A DNA stretch of 64,000 bases, taken from positions 503,001-567,000 of the forward strand of contig JAUIMM010001588.1 in the NCBI GenBank assembly GCA_031769625.1, given 5' to 3'. This DNA is from Taudactylus pleione. Lineage: Eukaryota; Chordata; Amphibia; Anura; Myobatrachidae. Positions 9,773 through 21,142 of this stretch are shown here, one piece after another. Made by a program: the position numbers and the translations under genes. The first letter of the stretch is position 1. Every line of letters begins with the position of its first letter. Below the pieces are notes generated by a model, which was not told where the DNA came from, did not search any database, and saw only the letters and a list, made by a program, of their open reading frames with translations.

Positions 9773-12458
9773 ATAATAATCTTCTTATCCTTACCATTAA
9801 AGCAGGGGTAGGATATGTTCTTCTCAGTTTTATGTCTGATACCTAGCATATTTAAAGAGGATGCTGCGATGAGAGGCTGGACTCTCCTGATCCGGTAGTT
9901 TGTTCTATAACTCCGCTTACACCATCTCTCCCTAGGGATTGGGTGGTGTGTGTGTGTATATGTATATAATTATGGATATGTGTAGGTATGCCTATACTTC
10001 CACAATCATTAAGGTACATATTATTCCACGTCTGGAAAGCTGCCAGGGTTTACCAGAAGCTGTCTGTTATATCCATACATATTATATGGTGGCTCTATAG
10101 ACTAGAGTCATGTTCTGCAGCTTACATAGGATAGTCACAGGCTCCTATGGCATTGCTTCTAGTATGGACTCTATACATGTCCTGGGGCCTTTCTGTATGT
10201 CCACACATGTATATAAGGATATGTACTTACACCCGCCTCGGGTTATAGTCCTGTTTCCATCAGTCTATATCTACGGCGTCCACTTCGGGGGACCTATTAA
10301 TTACAACTACACTCTAGGGCGCACTTAGTAACCAACTTGTAAGACACTAGGAATGCAGTGTGTGTATATATAGATATAGCATGCTGATCTCCTATTGCGG
10401 GATATATGTGTGTGTGTGTGTGTGTATATGTATGTAGCGTGCTGATCTCCTGGTGCAGGAGTTTGACAACTGACTTACTATGTCGGTACTAACTCTTCCT
10501 TTCAAAGAGTTTGCCTTTTCATGCAGCTATGTTTATGTGTGTGTATGTGTATATATACTGATATATTCCCGTTCCTTGTATGAATTTTCCTAATAATTGG
10601 AGAAATCTGTTTTTGGCCCTGACTGGCGTTATCACTAGATATATATATATCTCTCTTCTTACTTGGGATAATTAACGCATTCTATGTCTATGTACAGGTA
10701 CCTTTCCCAGTATCGATTCTGGTACTTTATATTATTGTCTTGTCGCATATCTCAATAAAATGGGTATCTGATGGTCCCTTGGGTACATTTCCTATCAGTA
10801 CATAGAGAATCCAGGATCTATTCCATCCTTATGGCTTATTTAGTTAATTTACATGAGGCCTATGGCCACCCGCCGATATAGGCAGGGTCTGGCCTGGGTT
10901 GTATCAGATTGTGGGCGTAATACACACTTCACCATTATAAGTGTTAATGTAAGGATACACTAGCAGACTGTTTTTGGGGTATGTGTAATCTCTATATGGA
11001 TACATATCCCTAATGGAACAGGCTCAGGTATAGCGTCCTGTTGTATGGCCTTCTTGTCTCCACTAACAATTTGCTAGTTTCTACAGTATTTTTTTCTGCA
11101 GCATCTCCAGACTGAAGTCCGTGCTGTAGAGCATTGATCTTTGCCCACTGAGGCTACTCTCTGTACCTGTCGAGGTGGGTTGCTGTGAGATGAATAAGGT
11201 CAGTGACATTCTACATAGCGTCCAGAGGGCTTCTGGTCGCTCACAGGTAAGCGGGCTTACCCCACTAATACCTCAGAAGATGCTTCCTTTTCATGCATCC
11301 TGACATAGCTGTTATTCTCTCTTACGCACCCTAGCTGCTGTCCTAGCAGCCTTCAGTTCTTTTAAATCAGTTGGCTGTACACTTTAGAGCTTTCCTGGTG
11401 TGTAGGTGCATAGTTGTAACATTGAGATTTGTGACCCTATTCTACTGGAATCTGTTGGTTTTATGGACTGAAGCGCATCTATGGGCTAATGCACATCTTT
11501 ACTATAAAGTGTGACAGTCTCTATGTTCCATACAGGGGGCCTGGTTTGTTTCCTGTTCAGTATCTGTTGATAAATTCAGCACACTGACAGGTACTTGAAT
11601 GGTACCTTCATAGTTGTCCTAGTGCTTTAGCCTTGCGGATGGGATACTTCCCTATATTGGTAACTCTCCCTGGGTGGAGGTGGCATCTATGCTCTTTTTC
11701 TGCTAAGGGTATCCTGGGTGTTTTCATACTATGTTCAGGCCAGTAGTTGGTACTGATTACACTCTACCATCATGTAGGAAGTTGTCTGCTGTTTGACAGG
11801 AGGGGTGGTACTGCCGTCTGACCCACTGGAAGGAATTGTAGTCTCAATCCTCTCGTATCCGCCTCATGCCCAGTGGGATCGCCACTTGTTGACAACTTCT
11901 ATGGTCTAAACCTTCCACTGGTTACCAACCCTTTAGTAGTTGGACATCGAGAATGGTTCAGGGCGACTGTTAGGTCGTGACTCTTGCCTCCTTGTTTGCT
12001 TGGTTAGGAGTCTGTGGACGGGTTCAGCTCCGTCTCTGTATATTGGTATGATTATACTTTTATCTATATGATTGATGTCCCGCAGTGCTGGGATTCTGCT
12101 GTCTGAGACTGTTGCAGCTTCCTGTAGTTGTCGCTGGTACGGTTTTCTCGAGTTTTGTTCTCATGTTACTGCCATTCTATGGATTCTAGTTGGGGTTTTC
12201 TGCTCCCAGCGGTCTTGCTTGGTCTGTTTTTGGCTGAGCTTACGGTGTTCTGATGCTTCTCATCTGCGGCTACTCTCTAGCCGTATTCCATTGAATTTAC
12301 GCTATAATTTGTGGAATGTCTGTGACTGTTCAGCAAGGAGCTCTGATTGTCTCCTGGCTCTACGACATGCCTCCAGTCTTGGGCTGTCCCTGTTTCGGTT
12401 GGCCGAAAGGTCGGCAAGTTCTCCGCGCTTCCCACCCGGGAGGTTGGCTTTGGGACGT

Positions 12459-12562
12459 CCCCACTGTCTTGAACTCCAGTGTCCCCTAGTGGATGAAGGA
12501 GAAAACAGGATTTTGGTACTTACCGATAAATCCCTTTCTCCGATTCCACAGGGGACACTGGA
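12459..12562 (+). repeat. DIRS-NA internal complementary region
   Basis: The first half is the reverse complement of the left end (through ggatgaaggagaaa). The second half is the reverse complement of the right end (aacaggattttggtacttac onward to ggggacactgg). The layout is identical to that of DIRS-1 despite unrelated sequence. Confidence 0.88.
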
Positions 12563-12706
12563 CGCCCGCCCAGCGCTGCGTTCCTGCAGTTTTGTTGGGT
12601 CCTTATCTAGTTGTGTGACTGCATGTGTTCCCTGCAGTGGGTTCCTCTGTTCTCCTTCAGTCGGTATTGTTCCGTTCTGTGGTCTTCTCCTTCTCCTTAC
12701 CGTCTC

Positions 12707-12844
12707 CTCTCGGGCTCAGTTCTTAAAACTGGGGCTGATGGGGCATAGAGGGGGAGGAGCCAGTCACACTTCAGAATTATTTAAAGTGCCAGGCTCTGCT
12801 CTACCACCGTCTATACCCCACTGTCTTGAACTCCAGTGTCCCCT
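12707..12844 (-). repeat. DIRS-NA right inverted terminal repeat
   Basis: Reverse complement of 7077-7213. The outer sequence continues to about 12893, ending in a T run, matching the internal complementary region. Confidence 0.88.
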
Positions 12845-12910
12845 GTGGAATCGGAGAAAGGGATTTATCGGTAAGTACCAAAATCCTGTTTTTTGCCTCT
12901 TAACATCTTA

Positions 12911-13757
12911 TAGGGGTATTCAATATGGGAGCGAAAACATCGTTTTTGCGTTAATATCGGAGCTATGACGTCATTATCGCAGGTTTGTTTTACACTGTAT
13001 TCAATATCAAAGACTTATCGCAGTTTTGAAAAGTCTGATAAAAAACGGGGATATCTTTTCACCATTGAATAGGTGTCGAAAAAAAGTGCTGAATTGGGGT
13101 TTAGGGGTGCAGGCTTAAAAAAAATAGCCTGCACCCCTGGGACTGACATTTAAAAAAGAACTGTCAAAAAAAAAAAAATAGGGACACCCCAAAAAATGAA
13201 TTTAAAAATTGGGGTGAAAAAAAAAATAATAAAAAATTGTTTAACAATAGGGAAATAGGTTCAGGGCTATTCTGCAAGTATGCGGTAGGTGTTTTGAAGA
13301 ATAGAATTATAGCGGCAGGTGCACAAATGCAGAATTTTTAAAAATCACTTTAGGGACATCAAAATATGCTAGTACCCATTTTCATGTACCCCAAATTTGA
13401 TGGGATCACTTAAAAAAAACAAAAATAAATAACCTAAGTGCTCTTCTGCATCACTTCTTCAATGTCGGGAAAAAAACAACTGCTGCGGCTATTTAAATCC
13501 CCGACTTTCAATTAAAGGCTAAAACGGGGGTACCCATAGTGTTCCTCCATGTTTTTACAACTTTAGGGGGGGTCTTACAATTATTTTAAGGAAAAATTCG
13601 TAACTTTACGCAAATCCAACTTTGGAGTTTCCCGTTTTCGTTAATTTTATATTGAATACGGGGATAAGCGGGAGCGCGCACCAGACTTTAACGCAGGTAA
13701 AAACTCCGATAGTGAAGTTAACTTCAGTGAAGTTAACGTTTCATATTGAATACCCCT
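12911..13757. mobile_element. MITE with taggggtattcaatatg ends, Harbinger-like
   Basis: Terminal inverted repeats of about 16 bases (aggggtattcaatatg and its complement) bound 847 bases with A-rich and T-rich interior and no frame. Both sides are flanked by ctta, compatible with the short TWA-type duplication of PIF/Harbinger elements. It lies just outside the right end of DIRS-NA. Superfamily assignment is an inference from ends and duplication. Confidence 0.7.
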
Positions 13758-13825
13758 CTTAGTGTCAACATTTTAACCATGTCTACATATTGATTGTCGA
13801 CCTGACAAATTGACCAGATACCTTC
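13758..13825 (-). mobile_element. GTCGAC-rich MITE, right half
   Basis: Contains gtcaacattttaaccatg and attgtcgacctgacaaattg words that are inverse to the left half at 6889-7058. Proposed to be the far end of the same small element. Confidence 0.45.
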
Positions 13826-14815
13826 TGGGTGAATAAAGATTCCCTATTGCTGTGAACTTTGGGGGCTGGCTGCAAATAATATATATGTCCCTCTATGTGT
13901 AGGAATAATTGTCAAAACAGCAAGGCATGCCATTTTAAAAACTAAAAAACCTACTGCATCAAACTGAGTTCACAGGTGTAGTTGACAGGGATTGGGGGAA
14001 ATATGGGCATTAGAAAATGTAATGGTGTTCTCCCCAGGCTGTTTGTTGCGGGCGCAACGCCCGGCAGGAAACAGCTGCCGCCCGGCACTCCCTCCGCCAC
14101 AATGCGCTGCGTCCCCTGTCGCCTGGTCACCCTCAACGTGTCCTTGTTGCAATGGATGCCAGATGTGACGTCGCATGTTCTTCACATTGGAGGCACCGTG
14201 TCCGCCGGCAATATTAGAACACAATAGTGGAGATTCCAGATGACGGGACGCTGTGCATTGGGACTGGGAGGGAAGGGGGAAAGCCGGTCAGGGGACGTGG
14301 CAGTGGTAGCACTTCTTACCTCTAATATCCCTTTTCCGATTTGGAACACTGTTCTAAGCCAGGTTAGACCCGGGATTTACCCCATTTGCACTGCGATGCC
14401 GACTCGGGAATATCCTGGGTCGGCGCCGTACGCACTGCAAACTGGTGCAGTGTCGGAGCTTTGAGAGGTCATCACCAAGCTCCGGAAACTCCAGCTGTCC
14501 CCTGAATGCCAGAGCAAACCGGCGGCCAGGGGAGGGTGTCCTTCCTTGGGGGGGGGGGGGGGGGGGTGACTTTCGGGAGGCTGTGATGTCACCGGGGAGA
14601 CGGGCAGGGAGAGATTACAGCCTCCCTGTATTAAGCAAAGATGGGGTAAAAACTGGAACGGTCCGGACCATAGGGGGAGGCTGTAATCTCTCCCTCCCTC
14701 ATACAGACAGCTTCCGAATACCACCCAATCACCATGCAGGAAACTGGTCTCTTGGTCCACTGAGATTGACCAGGCTTTAACCCATCTAAGCTTAAAATCT
14801 GGATGTTTTTCATAC
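13826..14815. other. No recognised gene; hairpin and G run
   Basis: Nothing convincing was found in this kilobase. An inverted pair (agattacagcctccc near 14609 and gggaggctgtaatctc near 14679) can form a hairpin. A run of about 18 G lies at 14560-14577. Confidence 0.4.
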
Positions 14816-15056
14816 TTATTTTCCATAGCAATTTCTTTAGATTTTTATCCTTCCAGGTGATCCTTGGTGACTTCTTGATGGGGTCGAATAAAGCCAGTCT
14901 CCATGACAACATGAAATCCCAATGATGTTCATAAGCAGTCCCCTTTCTATCCCTTCTCCATTCCGTCAGGATTTGAAGCAAGTTGTTAATGACAGCCAGC
15001 TCTCTAGGCCACTTGCTAGAATTGATTCTCAGGTGAACAAATTCATAGTCAGCAAA
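14816..15056 (-). CDS. Candidate coding exon of an unidentified antisense gene
   Basis: On the minus strand an 80-codon open stretch is bounded by an acceptor-like ctcctttag ending at 15057 and a donor-like aa/gtatga at 14815. The peptide has ordinary protein composition with aromatic and charged residues (FADYEFVHLR, LTEWRRDRKG, YEHHWDFMLSW), unlike low-complexity repeat frames. I do not recognise the family. It would sit within intron 1 of PRPF38B on the opposite strand. It could be a genuine exon of a nested or neighbouring gene, a remnant of a retrocopy, or chance. No other exon of the same gene was found nearby. Confidence 0.35.
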
Positions 15057-15489
15057 CTAAAGGAGCAGTGTTCTAATGGCACATAGCAATTACTGCAGCC
15101 CAAGCTGTGCTTCTCTGTTCAGAGACCTGTAAGAAGATTGGAAGATGCCGAAAAGAATCCTAAATAAAATATGCTAATAGTTGGGAAAATGAATATTTGC
15201 TACACACCTATTAGAGAATAATATTTTCATATATGGGCACATAAGCAGATATTATACAATACAGATTCTGAGAAGCATCTTTGTATGCAATCCTCCTATT
15301 ATCTTGTACCAAGTTATCCAAGAGACCTGTCGGCAATCAGAATGTGTCTCAGTGAGTACTCCAATTGGTGCTCGCAAGGTTTCATTTTATTCAACTGAAT
15401 CCAAGCAGAACAGACCATACGCATATTAGAGCACCCATTAGGTAACTCGCAAATCTATTATGTGAACACAAGCCTGTCATAGTTATAAC

Positions 15490-17262
15490 TAGGGGTGAGC
15501 GGGTTCGGATTTCTGAAATCCGAACACCCCCCCCCCCCCCCCCCCTAGCCTCGCCGAAACGAGTCAGGCTCGACTTTTCCTGCCTGACTGGGATCTGAAT
15601 TCGAGGCAAAACGTCATCATCCCGCCTTCCGGGTCTCGCGGGTTTTGTATCCAATGTAAGGTACCCGCGTCGGCGCCATTTTCTCACTCGGCTGTGGACA
15701 GTGAAGAGGGAGGGTGGGAGTTAGGGCTGGCTGGGCTGTGTAGTGTAGTGCTGTGCTGCTGTTGTCCATAGGGGCTGTGTCCACTCCTCCAAAGTCCATA
15801 GGGGCTGGCTGGACTGTGTCGTGCAGTCAGTTGTCCATAGGGGCTGTGTCCACTCCAAAATCCTGTGCAGTGTCCCAGTCCTAAAGGGGTGCTGTAGTGT
15901 TGTCCAGGGGGTGCTCTGTCCGTCAGGGGTGCTCCCCCCAAGTGCTAAAAAAAAAATTTTTTTTTTGTGAATTGTGTGCACTGTGGCTGCACGTGCATCA
16001 ACAAAGTAGTGCCAAGCGTGCGCCTGTGTCATAAGTAAAGGGCCGGCTGGCTTGACCGTTAAAGGGTACTGTAACCCCCAAAGGGCACTCCAAACAAAAT
16101 AAAAAAATTATTTTCTGTGTTTGTGAACTGTGTGCACTGTGGCTACAAAAGCATCAACAAAGGAGCAGCGCCAAGCGTGCGCCTGTGTCCCATAAGTTAA
16201 AGAGCCGGCTGGCTCATTTCTTAAAGGGTGGTGTAACCCACAAAGTGCACTACTCTCCAGCAAAAATAAAAAAATATTTTCTGTGTTTGTGTGCGCCTTA
16301 GCCGCACGTATATATCAATATAACATAAATGGAGGACCAAACTTTCTCCGATAAAAATAAAATAGGGAAAGATCAAGAACCACTTCCTCCCAGTGCTGTT
16401 GCTGCTGCTGGGAGTTCATCATCCGCCATTAGTGCAGTGGGATTTAGACAATTGATGGAGGTAGTGTGTCCCCGGTTCCAAATCCCGTCTAGATTCCACC
16501 TGCATCCTCAAAGCAGCCAGAACGTACAGAGGGACCTGTGGTTGTAGATTCCAGCGGGGACGAATTAACTCTGAGGATGTACACAACACTGAAGAGGGTG
16601 AGGAATCGGTGGATGAGGACAACATCTTGCCTCCGTAGAGCCAGTTTGTGCAGGGACAGATTAATTGCCAGCTTGTTTTGTGGGGGCCCAAACGAACCAA
16701 TCATTTCAGCCACAGTCGTGTGGCAGACCCTGGCGCTGAAATGTTTGGTTTGTTAAAGTGTGCATGTCCTGTTTATACAACATAAGGATGGGTGGGCGGG
16801 CCCAAGGACAATTCCATCTTGCACCTCTTTTTTGTCTTTGAATTATGTACTGTTTGGGGCCTAGTTTTTCAAACTGCCATCCTGTCTGCCACTGCAGTGT
16901 CACTCCTAGATGGACCACGTGTTTGTGCCGCCCACTCGTATCTCTTAGCATAGTCATCCAGCTACCTCGGTGCAACCTTTTGGATATAAAAACACTATTG
17001 TGAGGTGTTCAGAATAGACTGGAAATGAGTGGAAATTAAGGTTATTGAGGTTAATAATAGCATAGGAGCAGAAAAACCCCCAAATTCTGTGATTTTTAGC
17101 TGTTTTTATGCTTTTTTTAAAAAAAAATACAGATCCAAAACACAAAACCCAGAACCCAAAACACGGAAGGGTGGTTTTGGCAAAACCAATCCAGATCCAA
17201 AACACGAAGAAAGATCCAAAACCAGAACACAAAACACGAAAAGTGGCCGGTGCACACCCCTA
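15490..17262. mobile_element. hAT-type transposon with perfect 8-bp target duplication
   Basis: Ends read taggggtgagcgg on the left and, reversed, taggggtgtgcaccgg on the right. The identical octamer gttataac flanks both sides (15482-15489 and 17263-17270), which is diagnostic of hAT insertion. The interior has a C run (about 15529-15545), blocks of ccaaagggcactcc-type repeats and short frames with no recognisable transposase domain. This is likely a non-autonomous or badly decayed copy. Confidence 0.88.
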
Positions 17263-18197
17263 GTTATAACCACACTGTATTATAAGTGAGGACAAGCTAA
17301 TACTTTAAGTTATCATGCACACACTTGCAAACAACTTGCTTCATAAGACCGCTCAGAGATCTTATAAACCATACATGTAAATCCTTGCGTATGGTAGGTA
17401 TAATACAATCTTAATGGGGAAGAACATACAACGGAACACAACTATTCCGAGGAAGTTTCAAACTCAGCATCTGATATCTACAAATGTTGTTCCTTTTGTG
17501 ATTTCAGTTGACTTTTTGCATGCTGTACTTAGTTCACAAGTCTGTCACTATTATACTATTCACAGATAGCTAGTGTTCCCGTTGGGTAGCATTGAGGGCA
17601 TGGCGCAGACTCATGGTCAGGGCATCCTATGCGTTCGTACCCGAAAAGGGGTTGTGTCCGATCAGGGAGGGGCGTGTCCTCGCAGAACGCCCCCAAGTGT
17701 GACAAATTGGGGGGCGTTCTGCAAGGACACGCCCCTCCTTGATTGGATACGCCCCTTTTTCGGAAATGATCTATCTCCAAGCACCGGCTCAGCAGTGTTG
17801 ACTGCATTGCCGGGTCGGGCCGCCGGTCTGAAAGGGGTCCTGGGGGTCGCGCCCGATATAGACACGTGTACAAAATCTCCGTTGCGACCTGCCATTTGCG
17901 ATGTGAAAGGGGTATTAGTCACTTTGACACTACCCTGTGAGATTTTGGTCCTCAGCCTGGATGCTAGCAGCTTGTCCTTGTTTGTCTCTTTCGTTGTCCT
18001 AGTCGTTGAATGTTTTGTTATTTTGTGCCACACTCATTTGTGTTAACGAGGATTTCCTGCCAAGTATATATTTATTGTGATTGCTGATGTGTAATTGAAG
18101 ATTAATCTTTTAACAGGGCTTTTAAAGAATCGCTAGCAATAATATAAAATGGATTATATAAGTTTGGTCAACATGCTATGACACTTCGAAGTATGTA
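17263..18197. other. No gene; contains a 54-bp-arm inverted repeat
   Basis: The arms 17641-17694 and 17709-17762 are inverse copies with a few mismatches around a 14-base spacer, centred on GC-rich ggggcgtgtcc / ggacacgcccc words. The rest of the interval shows nothing I can name. The inverted repeat may be the core of a small MITE. Confidence 0.6.
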
Positions 18198-19804
18198 CAG
18201 TACATCCAGAAAGTATTCACTTTTTACACATTGTTATGCTACAGCCTTATTCCAAAATGGAATAATTACATTTTTGTACTCAAAATTCTACACACAATAC
18301 CCCAAAATGACAACGTGTAAAGTTTTTTTTTTATTTATTTTTTTGAGATTTTTGCAAATTTAATAAAAAAAAAAAAAACTAAAATCACATGTACAGAAGT
18401 ATTCACGGCCTTTGCCATGAAGCTCAAAATTGAACTCGGGTGCATCCTGTTTCCATTGATCATCCTTGAGATGTTCCTACAGCTTAATTGGAGTCCACCT
18501 GTGGTAAATTCAGTTGATTGGGCATGATTTTGAAAGGCATACACCTGTCTATATAAGGTCCCACACTTGACAGTGCATGTCAGAGCATAAACCAAGCATG
18601 AAGTCCAAGGAATTGTCTGTAGACCTCCAAGACAGGATTGTCTCGAGGCGCAAATCTGGGGAAGGGTACAGAAAAATATCTGCTGCTTTGAAGGTCCCAA
18701 TGAGCACAGTGGCCTCCATCATCCGTAAATAGAAGTTAGGAACCACCAGGGCTCTTCCTAGAGTTGGCCGGCAGTCTAAACTGAGTGATTGGGGGCGAAG
18801 GGCCCTAGTCAGGGAGGTGACCAAGAACTCGATGGGCACTCTGTCAGAGCTACAGCATTTCTCTGTGGAGAGAGGAGAACCTTCCAGAGGGACAACCATC
18901 TCTGCAGCAGTCTATCAATCAGGCCTGTTTATTAGAGTGGCCAGACGGAAGCCACTCCTTAGTAAAAAGCACATGGCAGCCCACCTGGAGTTTGCCAAAA
19001 TGTACCTGAAGGACTCTATGGTCTAATGAGACAAAGATTGAACTCTTTTTGGCGTGAATGCCAGACATTATGTTTGGAGTAAACCAGGCACCGCTCACCA
19101 CCAGGCCAATACCATCCCTACAGTGAAGCATGGTGGTGGCAGCATCATCCTGTGGGGATGTTTTTCAGCGACATGAACTGGCAGACCAGTCAGGACAGAG
19201 GGAAAGATGAATGCAGCAATGTACAGAGACATCCTGGATGAAAACCTGCTCCCGAGCGCTCTTGACCTCCAGACTGGGGCGACTGTTCATCTTTCAGCAG
19301 GACAACGACCCTAAGCACACAACCAAGATATCAAAGGAGTGACTTCAGGACAACTCTGTGAATGTCTTTGAGTGGCCCAGCCAGAGCCCAGACTTGAATC
19401 CGATTGAACATCTCTGGAGAGATCTGAAAATGGCTGTGCACAGACACTCCCCATCCAACCTGATGAAGCTTGAGAGGTGCTGCAAAGAGGAATGGGGAAA
19501 CTGCCCAAAGATAGGTGTGCCAAGCTTGTGGTATCAAATTCAAAAAGAGTTGAGGCAGTAATTGCTGCCAAAGGTCTATCAACAAAGTATTTGAGCAAAG
19601 GTTATGTATACTTATATACGTGTGATATATATTTATTTATTTTTGAAAATTTGCAAAAGTCTCAAAACTTTACACATTGTCATTATAGGGTTTTGTGTGT
19701 AGAATTTTGAGGACCAAAATGAATTTAATCCATTTTGGAAAAAGGCTGTAACATAACAAAATGTGGAAAAAGTGAAGTGCTGTGAATACTTTCCAGATGC
19801 ACTG
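18198..19804 (+). mobile_element. Tc1-type transposon (copy B)
   Basis: Terminal inverted repeats begin cagtacatccagaaagtatt and end, reversed, cagtgcatctggaaagtatt. Each side abuts a TA dinucleotide, the Tc1/mariner target. The family is the same as the copy at 29169-30821. The interior carries one decayed transposase gene. Confidence 0.9.
18598..19600 (+). pseudogene. Tc1 transposase, decayed (copy B)
   Basis: Reading from ATG 18598 gives the DNA-binding N-terminus (MKSKELSVDLQDRIVSRRKS), with an in-frame stop where the sister copy has a tryptophan after the IIRK motif. Later sections recover GRRALVREVTKN, KKHMAAHLEFAK and, near 19370-19440, the [19 protein letters not shown] block holding the catalytic glutamate. 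Several frameshifts separate these pieces, so no active enzyme is encoded. Confidence 0.85.
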
Positions 19805-19811
19805 TATGCCA

Positions 19812-19970
19812 GAGCTTACCAAACTCTACCATTACAGGTCATGTTTTAAGGATATCCATGCTTGAGCCCAGATGGTTAAATCAAATTGAGTGAGGTACTA
19901 ATAATTCACCTGTGCTCAAGCATGGCTATCTTTTAAAACCTGGACTGTAATGGCGGAGTTTGGAAACCTC
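19812..19970. mobile_element. Small palindromic MITE, decayed
   Basis: About 160 bases with inverse ends (accaaactctaccattac and gtaatggcggagtttgg) and an internal inverse pair around catgcttgagc / gctcaagcatg. Non-coding. It lies immediately next to the Tc1 right end. Confidence 0.55.
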
Positions 19971-20310
19971 CTATATGCGCATCTAAGCAATCTACAGTCT
20001 TGTTTTGTCTTCATTTTATTTATATTTATTATGGATATTTATCCATGTTCCAATTAAAATTGGTCCGCTTTCTTTTCAGGTTTACTTGTCCTTTTTAAAA
20101 ATACATTAAGATGTGTGACAAATGTTCTACATTTTGGTAAATGTGTGGGGGACACTTCCCCTTCGGTTTTATTTGCCTATAAAGTTACATTCTGTTGGGA
20201 AGATTCATTTAGCCGCGAGTTGTAGCTCATGACCTCTACTCCTGGGTAATGTGCCAGGTGCTATACAATTAGAGGACTGCGATCAGTGTGCAACTAGCGC
20301 CAAGGCAGCG

Positions 20311-20650
20311 CTTAAGGTGCATATCCATTACGCCTTGGGGTAACGACCGTACGATTACAGCATTGTAATCGTACAGTCATTCCTCATCCACTGCAGTACC
20401 TACACTGAACGATCAGTTGTTCAGTGCAGGCACCCTCCCTCATCCCCGAACATGCCCAATCTGTTGTTATTGGCATATTGACCGGCATGTTCAGTCGATG
20501 ATTGATGTCGAAAAGGACCAGCGGGAGTGTGCATTGCTGGTCGTTTTCGACATTTTCATGCCAGATTTATGCATGATTAACGAGCGATTGAATGATTGTC
20601 GTAATCGTTCAATCGCTCTGTTTAATCAGCAAGTGGATACGCGGCTTTAA
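20311..20650. mobile_element. MITE with aaggtgcatatcca-type ends
   Basis: Inverse ends (cttaaggtgcatatccatta and the complement of gtggatacgcggctttaaa) enclose several short palindromes such as gattacagcattgtaatc and gaacgatcagttgttc. No coding frame. Family not identified. Confidence 0.55.
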
Positions 20651-21073
20651 ATCTGCAAAAATCTGTGTTAAATGCTGCCTCTGGGCAAAGCTGACCAATT
20701 CTAATGAAATCGATTAGTAATAGTTGCAGACATTCATAGGCTATAACATTTGAGAGAGAGTTTAGAATATGGAGACAGTTCCATAGTAGACCTATAACAA
20801 TGAAATATAGACAAAACATTGCAGATATAGGCACAGAGCAGTCTAGTGCTCTAGAACTTGCACTTGACAGACAGCCCATTTGTTTGTAATGTCCTTATCT
20901 CATTATGTCTGTGTATAAATGCTTTAGCTTCAGTAAACCAGATCATAAAAATCTGATTTTCACTTTTTAGTCAATTTGTATGTTTTTTGTTTTCTACAAT
21001 AAAGTATCCCTATAGTGAGTGATTTATTTACAACATTGGACATTATAAAAGCTACATTAATTTACATTTTCAG

Positions 21074-21142
21074 GTAACGCACGTTGAACCCTGGGAGAAA
21101 GGTAGCCGAAAAACTGCTGGACAAACAGGGATGTGCGGGGGG
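21074..21142 (+). CDS. PRPF38B: PRPF38B coding exon 2 (first visible)
   Basis: A 69-base exon preceded by a T-rich tract with ttttcag and followed by gtaagt. It encodes 23 residues, VTHVEPWEKGSRKTAGQTGM plus CGG, a strongly conserved part of the PRP38 domain of pre-mRNA-splicing factor 38B. PRP38-family proteins act in the nucleus in the spliceosome, where yeast Prp38 is needed for catalytic activation; the assignment to the B paralogue comes from this exon together with the RS tail. The exon starts and ends in phase 0. The upstream exon, which should encode the N-terminus of the domain, was not found in the window. Confidence 0.93.

Larger units (their letters stand above)
7059..12893 (+). 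mobile_element. Non-autonomous DIRS-like element (DIRS-NA) carrying a 5S-derived block
   Basis: About 5.8 kb bounded by inverted repeats 7077-7213 and 12707-12844, with an internal complementary region at 12459-12562 that joins the reverse complements of both ends. This is the same architecture as DIRS-1. No reverse transcriptase, RNase H or recombinase motif was seen inside. The interior holds a tandem duplication (7883-8214), a poly(A) run (about 8712-8735), a 5S rRNA-derived stretch (8818-8925), and TA/TG repeats. It would depend on proteins of an autonomous DIRS relative. The orientation is assigned by placing the internal complementary region near the 3' end. Confidence 0.75.

Noticed and set aside
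12072..12968. A 298-codon open frame on the plus strand
   Set aside because: It runs through the DIRS-NA internal complementary region and right terminal repeat into the neighbouring MITE, and has no recognisable domain. The open frame is fortuitous.
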